Shown here piece by piece: positions 25,565-34,791 of a stretch of DNA of 45,145 nucleotides. Source of the DNA: JABCPE02 sp963530295 (GTDB lineage: Bacteria; Bacteroidota; Bacteroidia; Flavobacteriales; Weeksellaceae); NCBI GenBank assembly GCA_963530295.1, contig CAUSCF010000016.1, positions 1-45,145 on the forward strand, read 5' to 3'. Position numbers and translations under genes: made by a program. Positions within the stretch are counted from its first letter, which is position 1; the number at the start of each line of letters is the position of its first letter. The notes under the pieces are model-generated. The model ran no database searches and was not told the origin of the DNA. It saw only the letters and a program-made list of their open reading frames with translations.

Positions 25565-27943
25565 TTAATTAAAGATTTTAATTCCAAAACGATTTAATTT
25601 TTTAAGAGAATCGTACACTTTTGCCAATGACTGCTCTTTTACTTTTTCATTCTTTAATAGAGTATTTTGAACATACTTTACATTTGCCAATTCTTTATCA
25701 TCAAAAATTTTTGTTTGACCTGCTAAATCTATCACACGCTTCCATTCTTCTTTTGATACCAATAGAAGTTTATCATAAATAAACTTAGCTCCAATTATTT
25801 CTGTTTCTTCTAGATTAGATAAGGATCTTATATCCTCTTCTAAAAGAGAATTTTCCGAAATATAATTAATAACTTTCACCCCAAAATTAATATCTTTCTC
25901 TGTTAAATTTTTGCCTTCCTTTAATTTTTTATATATATCATAAGCAGAGTGAAAATCCTTTGTGTTTTCAGTATTTTTATCTAAATAGATCCTATATCCA
26001 TCCCAAAATTTCACTCCCATTTTCTGTATTTTATCTATATAAAAAATCGTATTTTCTACATTGTTATTATTAATTTCCTTCTCATTTTCCCTTTGTACTT
26101 TTTCTTCTACTGATATTAGATATGGCTCCAATGTAGTTATTAAATCTATTTGATATTCAGTTGCTTTAAGTTTTTCCCAAGAAGAAGCTCGCTTTGCATA
26201 TTCTGAAACTAAACTATTTTGAGACTCTTGAATGATATGATCATACACAAAAATAAGTAATTTTTTTATAGCTCTTTGTAAAGCCTCATCTATTTTTTGC
26301 TCCTCATATATCTTCCATAAATCCAATCTATTGTCCGTTAAAAAATGAAAATATGACAATGTATATGCTACAATTAATGCCTTCATACTAGTGTCTCCAA
26401 TAGCATCTACACCTTTTCTTCCATAAAGTTTATCAGCAGTTTTAAACAATATAGCATTAGCAATGAGTTTTCGATAAAAATTCTCTCCAGGCATTCTATT
26501 TTTAGCCACTAAATCATTTATCTTTTTTGTATAATGAATAAAATTCTTCTGTGAACCTAATGAAACAATGTGAGGCTCTTGTTCCCAAATATTTATAAAT
26601 TTGGCAATATCAGATTTTACAAATTTTAAGTGTGAAGGATTTTGTTCTTTAAATTTTTTTTGTTGTGCTGGTGTTTGTTTATTAAGAATTTCTCTATATT
26701 GTCCATTTGCTCTTTCAAAAAACCAAAGTAATGATTGATTTTTATTTTCAGGATTAAGAACATATTTCTTTCTTGACAAGCTTTCTATTTGAACAAAATA
26801 AGGATTATTAGATGATAAATCTAATTCTGAAACTTTATTTTGACTATTTGCAAAACGAGAAATATTGGGTACTTCTATATTTTTTTGATTTTGATCCTTG
26901 ATCACAGTAAGCTTCATCTGAACGAATATTTTACTCAAATCAACCTCTTTATATTTCTTTTGTGTATGATAAAGAGAAGCCGTAGTTTGCCCTCCATTAA
27001 CTATTTGAAAATCATTTATTTTAGTTATATACAATTGATTATCTATACTTTTCACTTCAACACTTTCAGCTGTTGATGTTACACCATTATTATATGGCAA
27101 AAACATTTGAGGCTTATTTCGAATTGTATCCCTAATTCCTTTGTTAAATTTACCTGTCTGACCTAAAAATGCCCGAACATTACTTTCCAATAGTTCATTA
27201 GAATATTCTTTATATAATTTTGCTAAAACTTCTCCTGGCACAATAGCTAAATAACATTCATATAAATCATCAGTATTTGGCACTAGTAAACATTGCAACC
27301 CTTTTGATTCTTCAATAAAAGATTCAAAATCAATTTCTATAGGTTCATGTGAACTATTTGATTCATTTACCTTGAATAATTTTTCTACATCCCAAGTATG
27401 GATATATACTTCTAAATCACCTACTTCAAACTTCTCTTTATCATGATTTGAAAAACCATTGATTAAAAAATAAACATTTACTCTATCAAACTCTTTTCCT
27501 TGGTTTTTGATAACATCTATAAGATAACTCAGTTCAGTATTTGAGGGATCGATATAATCAATATGCCTCTTAAATGCTGCATTAATAAATCGTTTTATTT
27601 GATTTAATGTCTTTGTATATTCATCTTTTGTAATATTATAATGATAATCATTTTTGAAATAAGTAATAAACAAATCTAAAGTTTCATAATATTCCTTATC
27701 ATTAGTTTCTTTAAATGAATCTTTCAAACAATAACCATTTATTTTCCAATCAATTCCTCCTTGACTATTTGGATGAATATATGATAAAACTCTTGCCCCT
27801 TCTGCTTTTCCAATTGTTTCAAAAATCTCAATACAATACTCTGTAAATTTATCTTCAAAACTAACACCTTCTCCATCAGAATAAACTAATGCGGCAACAT
27901 CAGATTTTAATTCTTCTATGTAATTTTGTAATGCTCTTTCCAT
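25565..27943 (-). CDS. AIPR family protein (abortive phage infection-type)
   Basis: The 792-residue protein matches the AIPR family, named from abortive-infection phage-resistance genes and common in restriction-modification loci. Family-like blocks are VRAFLGQTGKFNKGIRDTI (256-274), PQMFLPYNNGVTSTAE (278-293) and ITKINDFQIVNGGQTTASL (306-324). The N-terminal part (about 20-100) contains GGIDWKINGYCLKDSF, which resembles the start of a nuclease-like fold (D65, then acidic residues and K73), but this is uncertain. The C-terminal third is helical and charged. It is the last gene of the five-gene operon and begins 2 bases after the DUF4420-like gene. Its biochemical activity is not established. 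Confidence 0.88.
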   Translation of the reverse strand: MERALQNYIEELKSDVAALVYSDGEGVSFEDKFTEYCIEIFETIGKAEGARVLSYIHPNSQGGIDWKINGYCLKDSFKETNDKEYYETLDLFITYFKNDYHYNITKDEYTKTLNQIKRFINAAFKRHIDYIDPSNTELSYLIDVIKNQGKEFDRVNVYFLINGFSNHDKEKFEVGDLEVYIHTWDVEKLFKVNESNSSHEPIEIDFESFIEESKGLQCLLVPNTDDLYECYLAIVPGEVLAKLYKEYSNELLESNVRAFLGQTGKFNKGIRDTIRNKPQMFLPYNNGVTSTAESVEVKSIDNQLYITKINDFQIVNGGQTTASLYHTQKKYKEVDLSKIFVQMKLTVIKDQNQKNIEVPNISRFANSQNKVSELDLSSNNPYFVQIESLSRKKYVLNPENKNQSLLWFFERANGQYREILNKQTPAQQKKFKEQNPSHLKFVKSDIAKFINIWEQEPHIVSLGSQKNFIHYTKKINDLVAKNRMPGENFYRKLIANAILFKTADKLYGRKGVDAIGDTSMKALIVAYTLSYFHFLTDNRLDLWKIYEEQKIDEALQRAIKKLLIFVYDHIIQESQNSLVSEYAKRASSWEKLKATEYQIDLITTLEPYLISVEEKVQRENEKEINNNNVENTIFYIDKIQKMGVKFWDGYRIYLDKNTENTKDFHSAYDIYKKLKEGKNLTEKDINFGVKVINYISENSLLEEDIRSLSNLEETEIIGAKFIYDKLLLVSKEEWKRVIDLAGQTKIFDDKELANVKYVQNTLLKNEKVKEQSLAKVYDSLKKLNRFGIKIFN

Positions 27944-27945
27944 TG

Positions 27946-28917
27946 TTATATATAATCCAAAATTTTATTATTATTAATGATAAATTCTCCTATTGCTGAT
28001 ACTTCAATTGAATAGGAGACATCAGAAACTCCCATATTCAAGTCCGTTGTTGTGATTTTTGGAAAACTATCACTTACATAAAAAGTATTAATTTTTTCTA
28101 AGATAAACATTTTATTATACCCCTCTTTATCTTTATCAAAATATCCACTTTGTAACAATTTATTATTAAATAAAATAAGCAACTCTTCTAAAACTATTCT
28201 ATTCTTTGTTCTTTCTATAATAGAATTGAGTGAAAATCCTTCAGATTTTACAGCTTTAGCTACATACAAAACAACAAATAAATGATCAAAGCACTCTCTA
28301 TCTAATTGCCTTTCACTAGATATTTGTATTTTTGGTTGTTCGGAAGATGTAAATTTAATCTCTACAGCCATTTTGTTAATACTAAAATCTTTTGCTCGAA
28401 AATCTTGTTCTACACTTGTCCAATAATCAATAGCTTTATCTACTTCTACACCATTATCTAATAAATAATTTAAAAACAATAATTCACCTATCAATCCCTT
28501 TTGCTGTTCAAGTGTTAATCCTTCTGGATTTATTTTTTCAAACATTTTTTTCCACCTAGAAATAGTATTTAATATACTATAAACACCTTGCTCTTCAGTA
28601 ATACAATGGCTTATACTTTCCAATATATCTTGTATAAAAACTGAGAAAACATGCTTTAATTGAATATCTGATAAAAATATGACAAGCTCAATCGAATTTT
28701 CATTTTCAATAGAATAAACTAAAATACTTTTGAATCTGTATTTTGACAAATCTGGAAATACTATACTCTTTGCAACTCTAAATATAAGGGAGATATTTCC
28801 CAATTGATAATTTGTTGCTAAAAAACACTCAAAATGACTAATCTCTCTTATTTTAGTCTTTACTATTATTTCTTTTGTAAGTTTATGTTTATCCCATATT
28901 GTATTTACATCAATCAT
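27946..28917 (-). CDS. PD-(D/E)XK nuclease-like protein (DUF4420 type)
   Basis: The 323-residue protein shows a PD-(D/E)XK core: QQKGLIGELLFLNYLL with Glu145, then VEQDFRAKDF with Asp172, then MAVEIKFTSS with Glu186 and Lys188. A following Gln/Ser-rich segment (KIQISSERQLDR) fits the last core strand. Spacing and order agree with the DUF4420 group that accompanies Z1 and MORC genes. It is therefore the likely DNA-cutting subunit. Its start overlaps the Z1 stop (ATGA), indicating tight translational coupling. Catalysis is inferred from motifs only. Confidence 0.85.
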   Translation of the reverse strand: MIDVNTIWDKHKLTKEIIVKTKIREISHFECFLATNYQLGNISLIFRVAKSIVFPDLSKYRFKSILVYSIENENSIELVIFLSDIQLKHVFSVFIQDILESISHCITEEQGVYSILNTISRWKKMFEKINPEGLTLEQQKGLIGELLFLNYLLDNGVEVDKAIDYWTSVEQDFRAKDFSINKMAVEIKFTSSEQPKIQISSERQLDRECFDHLFVVLYVAKAVKSEGFSLNSIIERTKNRIVLEELLILFNNKLLQSGYFDKDKEGYNKMFILEKINTFYVSDSFPKITTTDLNMGVSDVSYSIEVSAIGEFIINNNKILDYI

Positions 28918-31748
28918 ATTTCATCATTTTCTGGATTATCATCATCTTCCATCATTTCTAAATCAAAGTTCTTATTAATTGAAGCAGTATAGGAAACTTT
29001 CTTTTCATTCTCTATTCTTGGAAAATGCAAACTATATCCAATAATAGGCATTCCATTATTTACATTTGGTGTACCTCTTTCATCCAAAGCATAAATTAGC
29101 AATAGTCCCTTTTGTTCTTTAGCTCTTTGCTCTTTAATCTCTTTATTTGTAGACAAATCATCAGTACACAAATCAACCTGTCTATCCTTTAAATCGTCAA
29201 TTTGATTTTTAGAAATGAGATAATATTCGCTTGTTCTCAAATTTTTAGGATGATTACGGACACTACATCCTAATGTGAGAGTTTCACCATTATGAGTTAG
29301 TTGATATGTCATTACATCATCTTTAGGGCTTTGGGAATCATCAGGATTATTTTCATAACGATTAATAAACACTTTTTCACTTGTATTCGACACCACACAA
29401 ATGGACCATTCTTTAATATTCTTTTCCTTTTCTTGTGTTCTAATATAATCTACTAATGTTGCATTATTTATGCTAGGCTGTTCTATTTTAAAATCATCCA
29501 AAAAAGTACAAATACTTTCTATATTAGCTTTCGGATAAAGCAAATATCTTATTTTTCCTTGTTTATTTTTAATTCTATTTTCAATAGTTGGAAAACCTAT
29601 TGTTTCAATTAAAGAATTGAATGCTTTAAGATTATTCTCTATTGCCAATTTTGTTTTCATCAAACTATATGTCTGTGGATTTTCTCCTGAAAAAGATATT
29701 TCAATATCTTCAGTAAAATACAACTTATTTAAACTTGTAATGGTCAACAACCCATGATGATTTCTGACCTTTAAACGAAAGTCCTTGGGTTTCTGATGAG
29801 TAATGGTCATTTCATCAAAATCATTTCTCATTTCCTCAGTAACCATTGTAATGTGATTGAACCACTCAAAAATTAAATTAGTAGTATATAATCTACACAA
29901 ATCCACATATCCTAGTCTATAACCAAACCAACGCCCCATTTGCATAAGGGAATCATACATTCTTGTTGTTCGAATATAATATGAAATTGACAAGCCTTCT
30001 AATGTAATACCTCTTGAAAGACGACTTCCTCCTACCGCAATTACATTAAGTCCATTTTCATAACGATTATAATCAATCTCCTCTATATTGTGATATTCAA
30101 GATTTGTAGTTGAACGAGTTCCATGAACTGAGCGCACTTCTATTTTTAAAACAGCTTTTTTCAGCTCTTGTTTCACCTCTTCCCAAGAATGCTCTTTTAT
30201 TCTAACATCTTTATAATCAAGGTTTTTAATTACATTTTTAGTCGTTGGAATAAAATCTTTTTCAAAAAGATTTTGCAATTCATCTAATAAAACTGAGTCT
30301 TCGCTTTGAATCGCATTTTTATATTCTTTTAGCTTATCATTTACCAAATAAGCAACTCTATCAATCCATTTCACAAGTAAAGCTGTATGAATTAACATTG
30401 AATTATGCTTATTCTGATGTCCCCTCAATCTCCTAATAGCACAAGTTAAAATAAAAGCTTTTATAGCTTCTTCTAAACTAGGAGGTAAATATTCTGGCAA
30501 ATCATGTTTGTTTTCACGATTTAATTTATTAAAAAAGGGAGGATCATAATCATCTATAGGCCTAAAAATTTCCAAAGGTTCTTTGGTTAGTTCTGGTTTA
30601 GGATTTTCATAACCAAATACTTTTGCCGCTCCTATGTAATTAGAAGGTGCTTTAATATTAACAATAAAATCTCTTGGAAATAAATCCTCTCCTATTTTAT
30701 AAACTTTGTTTTTAACTCGTGTAGTTAATTCCTCATTATGTTCTTGAGAAATAAACAAATTTGCATACGGTGTTGCTGTATAACCAATGAATGTATTTTG
30801 ATTAAAAATATTAAGCAAAGTTCTTATTAGACGATTAATCGTTTTTGCTTCATTAATATCTCGTGAAGTATTTACAGAGGCAGCATCTGCCTCATCATCA
30901 ATAATCAGTGCAGGAACATCAAATAATTTGGGACTTCCATCAATTGTTCTAATATTTTCATTTTTTGAAAGCCAATCTATTAGATTCTCTAATATATTTT
31001 TATTTTTCTTGACAACAAATACTATAGGGTTTTTACCAATAGGAATATTCAATCTATTAGCCACAGACTGACTAAAATCTCCCTCATCATTTTTATTATA
31101 ATAAGAAGAAGTTAGAGAATAAATATCTGTTTTTGTTTTGTATTTTCCAACTCCAATTCGTTGATTTTCACTTTCTCTAATAAATGCGGAACTATTTCTA
31201 CCTATAAATCCTGCATCTATTCGTTCTTGTGTTTGTCTTCTCAAAGAACTAATTGTCCCTGCTATGACTATAATTACTTTATAACCTGCATCTGTGGCTT
31301 TATTTATTAAACCTACATAATTTGAAGTTTTACCAGACTGAACATGCCCCACAACCATACCTCTCCTATCCCACGCTCCTGCTTTTTTAGGATTTACACA
31401 TTTGTCTAAAATTTTATCTGTAAAATCATCTAAATCATTAATTGGAAAAGATGGGGCCTTTTCAGACATATACATTTTATATCTATTCCATAACTCAAAA
31501 TTAATATTTGATTTTTCTTCATTTAACCAAGGTTCTATATCATCTGATATTACTGTAACTCCTCCATTATCTACACTAAAATCAGCATGAAGAATTTCAA
31601 ACAATTCTTGTTCATCAAAGTTTTCTCCTTCAATAATATTTATAGCTTTAACTTTTTTAATTACAGATGAAATTGTTTCATCTGTAATCTCACTATGGCT
31701 CGATAAAATTTGATGAGCTATACCTCTTGCTATTTCTAATAGATTCAT
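28914..31748 (-). CDS. Z1 domain protein (superfamily II helicase-like ATPase)
   Basis: The 944-residue protein is a Z1-domain ATPase, a helicase-like family of restriction-associated loci. It has Walker A GHVQSGKT (134-141), followed by TSNYVGLINKATDAGYKVIIVIAGT, Walker B ALIIDDEADAASVNT (280-294) with a DDEAD box, motif III-like GYTATPYANLF (322-332), the Z1 signature AVGGSRLSRGITLEGLSISYY (571-591) and QMGRWFGYR (603-611), whose Arg resembles helicase motif VI. The C-terminal 250 residues are of unknown function and end in an acidic tail (MMEDDDNPENDE). It overlaps both neighbours by 4 bases. It probably couples ATP hydrolysis to DNA movement or target checking. Confidence 0.93.
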   Translation of the reverse strand: MNLLEIARGIAHQILSSHSEITDETISSVIKKVKAINIIEGENFDEQELFEILHADFSVDNGGVTVISDDIEPWLNEEKSNINFELWNRYKMYMSEKAPSFPINDLDDFTDKILDKCVNPKKAGAWDRRGMVVGHVQSGKTSNYVGLINKATDAGYKVIIVIAGTISSLRRQTQERIDAGFIGRNSSAFIRESENQRIGVGKYKTKTDIYSLTSSYYNKNDEGDFSQSVANRLNIPIGKNPIVFVVKKNKNILENLIDWLSKNENIRTIDGSPKLFDVPALIIDDEADAASVNTSRDINEAKTINRLIRTLLNIFNQNTFIGYTATPYANLFISQEHNEELTTRVKNKVYKIGEDLFPRDFIVNIKAPSNYIGAAKVFGYENPKPELTKEPLEIFRPIDDYDPPFFNKLNRENKHDLPEYLPPSLEEAIKAFILTCAIRRLRGHQNKHNSMLIHTALLVKWIDRVAYLVNDKLKEYKNAIQSEDSVLLDELQNLFEKDFIPTTKNVIKNLDYKDVRIKEHSWEEVKQELKKAVLKIEVRSVHGTRSTTNLEYHNIEEIDYNRYENGLNVIAVGGSRLSRGITLEGLSISYYIRTTRMYDSLMQMGRWFGYRLGYVDLCRLYTTNLIFEWFNHITMVTEEMRNDFDEMTITHQKPKDFRLKVRNHHGLLTITSLNKLYFTEDIEISFSGENPQTYSLMKTKLAIENNLKAFNSLIETIGFPTIENRIKNKQGKIRYLLYPKANIESICTFLDDFKIEQPSINNATLVDYIRTQEKEKNIKEWSICVVSNTSEKVFINRYENNPDDSQSPKDDVMTYQLTHNGETLTLGCSVRNHPKNLRTSEYYLISKNQIDDLKDRQVDLCTDDLSTNKEIKEQRAKEQKGLLLIYALDERGTPNVNNGMPIIGYSLHFPRIENEKKVSYTASINKNFDLEMMEDDDNPENDEI

Positions 31749-33196
31749 ATCAAATATTCATTTATTAATGGGAATAAATTAAATGGTGTTGAGTTCATTA
31801 TTTTTTGTCTTGCCAAATCACTTGGAATTTGTTGAGCTTTATATATATTAAACAATTCAACAGCTAAATATATAAGTTGATCATCTGGTATCTCAGGTTG
31901 TTTTTCTAACTCATGAAATAGAGGGTCTTCGTTTTGATTACTCAATATCAATTCAATTGGAATATTATCTTCAAGCAACTTAAAGACTTTTGTGATCATT
32001 TTATCTTCTTGACTGATAACAGTTTTTATCAAAGGATGATTTCTATTGATTTTATATTTCTTAATTCCTTCTCTTGTTTTCTCATCAATCCAAAGAGGTT
32101 CTAATGTAGTAGAGCCAAATTCCGAATTGGATTTCTGACCTCTCCAATTATATCTTTTAGCTGATTCTGAAATAGCTTTTTTAGCTATTCTTCCTAACTC
32201 CTTTCTTAATTCTATAGGAGGTGTAGCTGTAGATTTTTTAATATCCAAATGCCAATCAAAATCACCTATATTTGAAAAATTTACTGAAATCCTAGCAAGT
32301 TTTGAATAATCTCTTTTTTTTTCAAAACCAAGCCAATCTCCTGCAACTAACAACCGATCTCCTCTATAAATATAAAATCCTTGATTTTCAAACCACCCTA
32401 AAGAACCTCCTGATTTTTCATAATCCTCCTTTCCTAATTCAGACATGTGAGGCAGAATAAAGTAAGTAATTTCTACACCATCAAAGACTTCTGGTAGCCC
32501 CATCTGAGGTTTTGGGGTTAAATTTAATAGAAAAGGATTAGTTGCCTCAATTTCTTCATTTTGAAAGAAAATTTTTATCTTTTTATTTTCAATGAATTTA
32601 TGAAAAACCAAACTCAAATGTTTTTTTACAGCTATCATTTCACTATAAAAACTACTTTTTACTCTTTCATTATCGATATCTGCTTCCCCAACTATTCTAT
32701 CTAACTTCTCCCACAAAATAAGTGTTCCAGATTTTTGATTATCAATTCTTTCAATAAATGATTCATCAGAAATCTCATCAAGCAACTGCCATTCATTTTC
32801 ACTATTAATAAAATCAATATCCCAACAACGCTTTATTGTAGCGTAATTTAATTGTTTAGTAACACATGTTAAACGCTTGCATTGTGAAAAAGAAGCTGTT
32901 TTCAACCCCATCCCAAACCGTCCAAGATCCTTTTCGTCTCTTTGAGCTTCTGGGTCCTTACTTCCAGGAGTCATCGCAAGCACTAACTCATCCCTATTCA
33001 TTCCCTTACCATTATCAGAAATAATAATATAAGAATCTCTTCCCAACCATTTATATTCTATACATATTTTATCAGCTAGTGCTGAAATTGAATTATCCAC
33101 AATATCTGCAATAGCAGTTGGAAGATTGTAACCAAAACTTCTATATGAATTAATAGTTGATTTTGGATTAGGCTTGACTATCTCTGCTTTTTTCAC
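31745..33196 (-). CDS. MORC/paraMORC-type GHKL ATPase
   Basis: The 483-residue protein has an N-terminal GHKL ATPase fold shared by gyrase, Hsp90, MutL and MORC proteins. The N-box is AIADIVDNSISA (28-39) with Asn35, G1 is SDNGKGMNRDE (60-70) with Asp61, and G2 is KDLGRFGMGLKTASFSQ (89-105). An S5-like region follows (to about 340: ARISVNFSNIGDFDWHLDIKKS). The rest is a helical tail. Bacterial relatives sit in restriction-modification loci and probably act as ATP-driven DNA clamps. It follows the methyltransferase by 26 bases and overlaps the Z1 gene start (ATGA). Confidence 0.9.
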   Translation of the reverse strand: MKKAEIVKPNPKSTINSYRSFGYNLPTAIADIVDNSISALADKICIEYKWLGRDSYIIISDNGKGMNRDELVLAMTPGSKDPEAQRDEKDLGRFGMGLKTASFSQCKRLTCVTKQLNYATIKRCWDIDFINSENEWQLLDEISDESFIERIDNQKSGTLILWEKLDRIVGEADIDNERVKSSFYSEMIAVKKHLSLVFHKFIENKKIKIFFQNEEIEATNPFLLNLTPKPQMGLPEVFDGVEITYFILPHMSELGKEDYEKSGGSLGWFENQGFYIYRGDRLLVAGDWLGFEKKRDYSKLARISVNFSNIGDFDWHLDIKKSTATPPIELRKELGRIAKKAISESAKRYNWRGQKSNSEFGSTTLEPLWIDEKTREGIKKYKINRNHPLIKTVISQEDKMITKVFKLLEDNIPIELILSNQNEDPLFHELEKQPEIPDDQLIYLAVELFNIYKAQQIPSDLARQKIMNSTPFNLFPLINEYLI

Positions 33197-33222
33197 GATT
33201 TATTCTTTTATAAATAATAATA

Positions 33223-34473
33223 CTAAACTATGCTCTTTAATATTTCTTTAATTTTTCTAGCTATTTTTTCTGCCATAAGTGGCGGAACTGCATTTCCTAT
33301 TTGCTTAAAAACAGCTGTTCTGCTTCCCTCAAAAAAATAATCATCTGGAAAAGATTGTATCCTTGCAGCCTCCCTTATAGTGATGGATCGATTCTGCTTA
33401 ATATCTGGATGAATATAGTAATGTCCATCCATTGCAATATGAGCTACAACTGTATGAGAAATACCATCCCCATTAACCACTTGAAATCTATTAGTAAATG
33501 AACTAGTGTTTTTATGCCTTATAAGGCGTTCTGGTAATTTAGCATAGTTTAATCTTTTCCCTTGATTCATTTCTTCTACCGCCATCCTATAGATTTCCAA
33601 ATCATTTTCATTATTTGGTCTTGCTATATGCTGAGTTACAAAATCAATTTCACCTCTTATTTTAGATTGTTTTAAATATTCTGTAGTTGGTTTTTTATAT
33701 TTTACAGCATTCATTGTTCCTTCTCCATTTTTTAATTCTGGAAGATCAGCAAATAAATCTTTCAGAATTTTAAATTTGGGCTCAGTAATTTCAAAATCAG
33801 GATATGATAAAGCTAACTCTTTTCTCCAACCTACAATAATTACTCTTTTTCTATCTTGTAAAACACCAAAATTTTTTGAATTTAAAAATTTTTGACTATT
33901 AGTAGGTAATGATAACTCATACCCTGCGTTTCGAACTGCTTCAAATATTTTATCTAAATATTCACCATTTTTAGCTGATAAAATACCTGGTACATTTTCA
34001 AATACAAACATTTTTGGTCTGTATTTCTTTAAAAATTTAATATAATATTGATAAAGAAAATTTCTAGGGTCTCCATCCATATTCTTCCTTGCTCGACCAG
34101 CGACGGAGTATGCCTGACAAGGAGGACCGCCTATAACAACATCAACATTTTTGTCCCCTAAAATAGAATCAATTAATTCAAAAATTTCAGATAGTGTTTC
34201 TTTTGAAATTTCTTTATTAATCACTGAATCAACAACATGCTGAGGAACTCCATTCTCTTTCCAAAAAAAATCCTTATCTCTATTTTCTGATTTTAAATAA
34301 TTATAATATATATTTTCTTTACCATTCTCTCTAAGCCAATGAAAAACAGCTCGTGTTCGAAGCGTATCACACGCATCTTTGTTCATTTCCACATGAGCTA
34401 TAGGAGTAAATCCCATCCGAGTAAATCCTTCAGATAACCCTCCTGCCCCAGCAAACAAATCTATATAATTCAT
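33223..34473 (-). CDS. DNA (cytosine-5-)-methyltransferase
   Basis: The 416-residue protein transfers methyl from SAM to C5 of cytosine in DNA. All main C5-MTase motifs are present in order: I DLFAGAGGLSEGF (5-17), IV VVIGGPPCQAYS (112-123) with catalytic Cys119, VI FVFENVPG (157-163 region), VIII QDRKRVIIVGW (206-216) and X GNAVPPLMA (393-401). The target-recognition region lies between VIII and IX (about 220-340). The region 30-100 holds an insertion between motifs I and IV. It heads the five-gene operon and would protect host DNA. The recognition sequence cannot be predicted. An operator-like palindrome lies upstream. Confidence 0.96.
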   Translation of the reverse strand: MNYIDLFAGAGGLSEGFTRMGFTPIAHVEMNKDACDTLRTRAVFHWLRENGKENIYYNYLKSENRDKDFFWKENGVPQHVVDSVINKEISKETLSEIFELIDSILGDKNVDVVIGGPPCQAYSVAGRARKNMDGDPRNFLYQYYIKFLKKYRPKMFVFENVPGILSAKNGEYLDKIFEAVRNAGYELSLPTNSQKFLNSKNFGVLQDRKRVIIVGWRKELALSYPDFEITEPKFKILKDLFADLPELKNGEGTMNAVKYKKPTTEYLKQSKIRGEIDFVTQHIARPNNENDLEIYRMAVEEMNQGKRLNYAKLPERLIRHKNTSSFTNRFQVVNGDGISHTVVAHIAMDGHYYIHPDIKQNRSITIREAARIQSFPDDYFFEGSRTAVFKQIGNAVPPLMAEKIARKIKEILKSIV

Positions 34474-34791
34474 ATCTTCCCCTTTCTATTAAAAATACCT
34501 TATTGTAATAATTCCAAAAATAATAAATTATGTAGTATACTTCTTTTTCATATCTCTAAAAACAAGACAAAAATAATGAAGATCTTCATCTTCCTCCATA
34601 TCTTCTCAGTCTATTTGGAATATTTTATTTACTAATGGCGTGAAAAATTATTTTGATTTTTTACCCATATCCTACAATTATAAATATCCAAATATATCGA
34701 GTTATCACTCCATTTTCAAACCTAGTAAAATATAAAACTTTTAATTTTACTTAAAAGAATAACTATATCAAAAATTAATCATAATCATATC
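34474..34791. other. 318-base AT-rich intergenic region with promoter candidates for the restriction operon
   Basis: No gene is seen. Three minus-strand matches to TAnnTTTG are present: 34515-34522 and 34568-34575 (both TATTTTTG) and 34689-34696 (TATATTTG). In such AT-rich DNA some must be chance matches. A 14-base perfect palindrome abuts the second one. No strong intrinsic terminator for the AlbA_2-domain gene was found, so read-through into the methyltransferase is possible. Confidence 0.5.
34568..34589 (-). promoter_or_regulatory. -7 box abutting a 14-base palindrome upstream of the methyltransferase
   Basis: The palindrome ATGAAGATCTTCAT (34576-34589) directly adjoins CAAAAATA (34568-34575), which is TATTTTTG on the minus strand. 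In the minus-strand direction the palindrome would occupy the spacer between the -33 and -7 boxes, a typical place for a repressor site. It lies 95 bases upstream of the methyltransferase ATG. Confidence 0.4.

Noticed and set aside
34474..34791. Small RNA or small gene in the gap before the methyltransferase
   Set aside because: No open frame with gene-like composition and no clear promoter-terminator pair was found; only promoter-like boxes and one palindrome can be supported.
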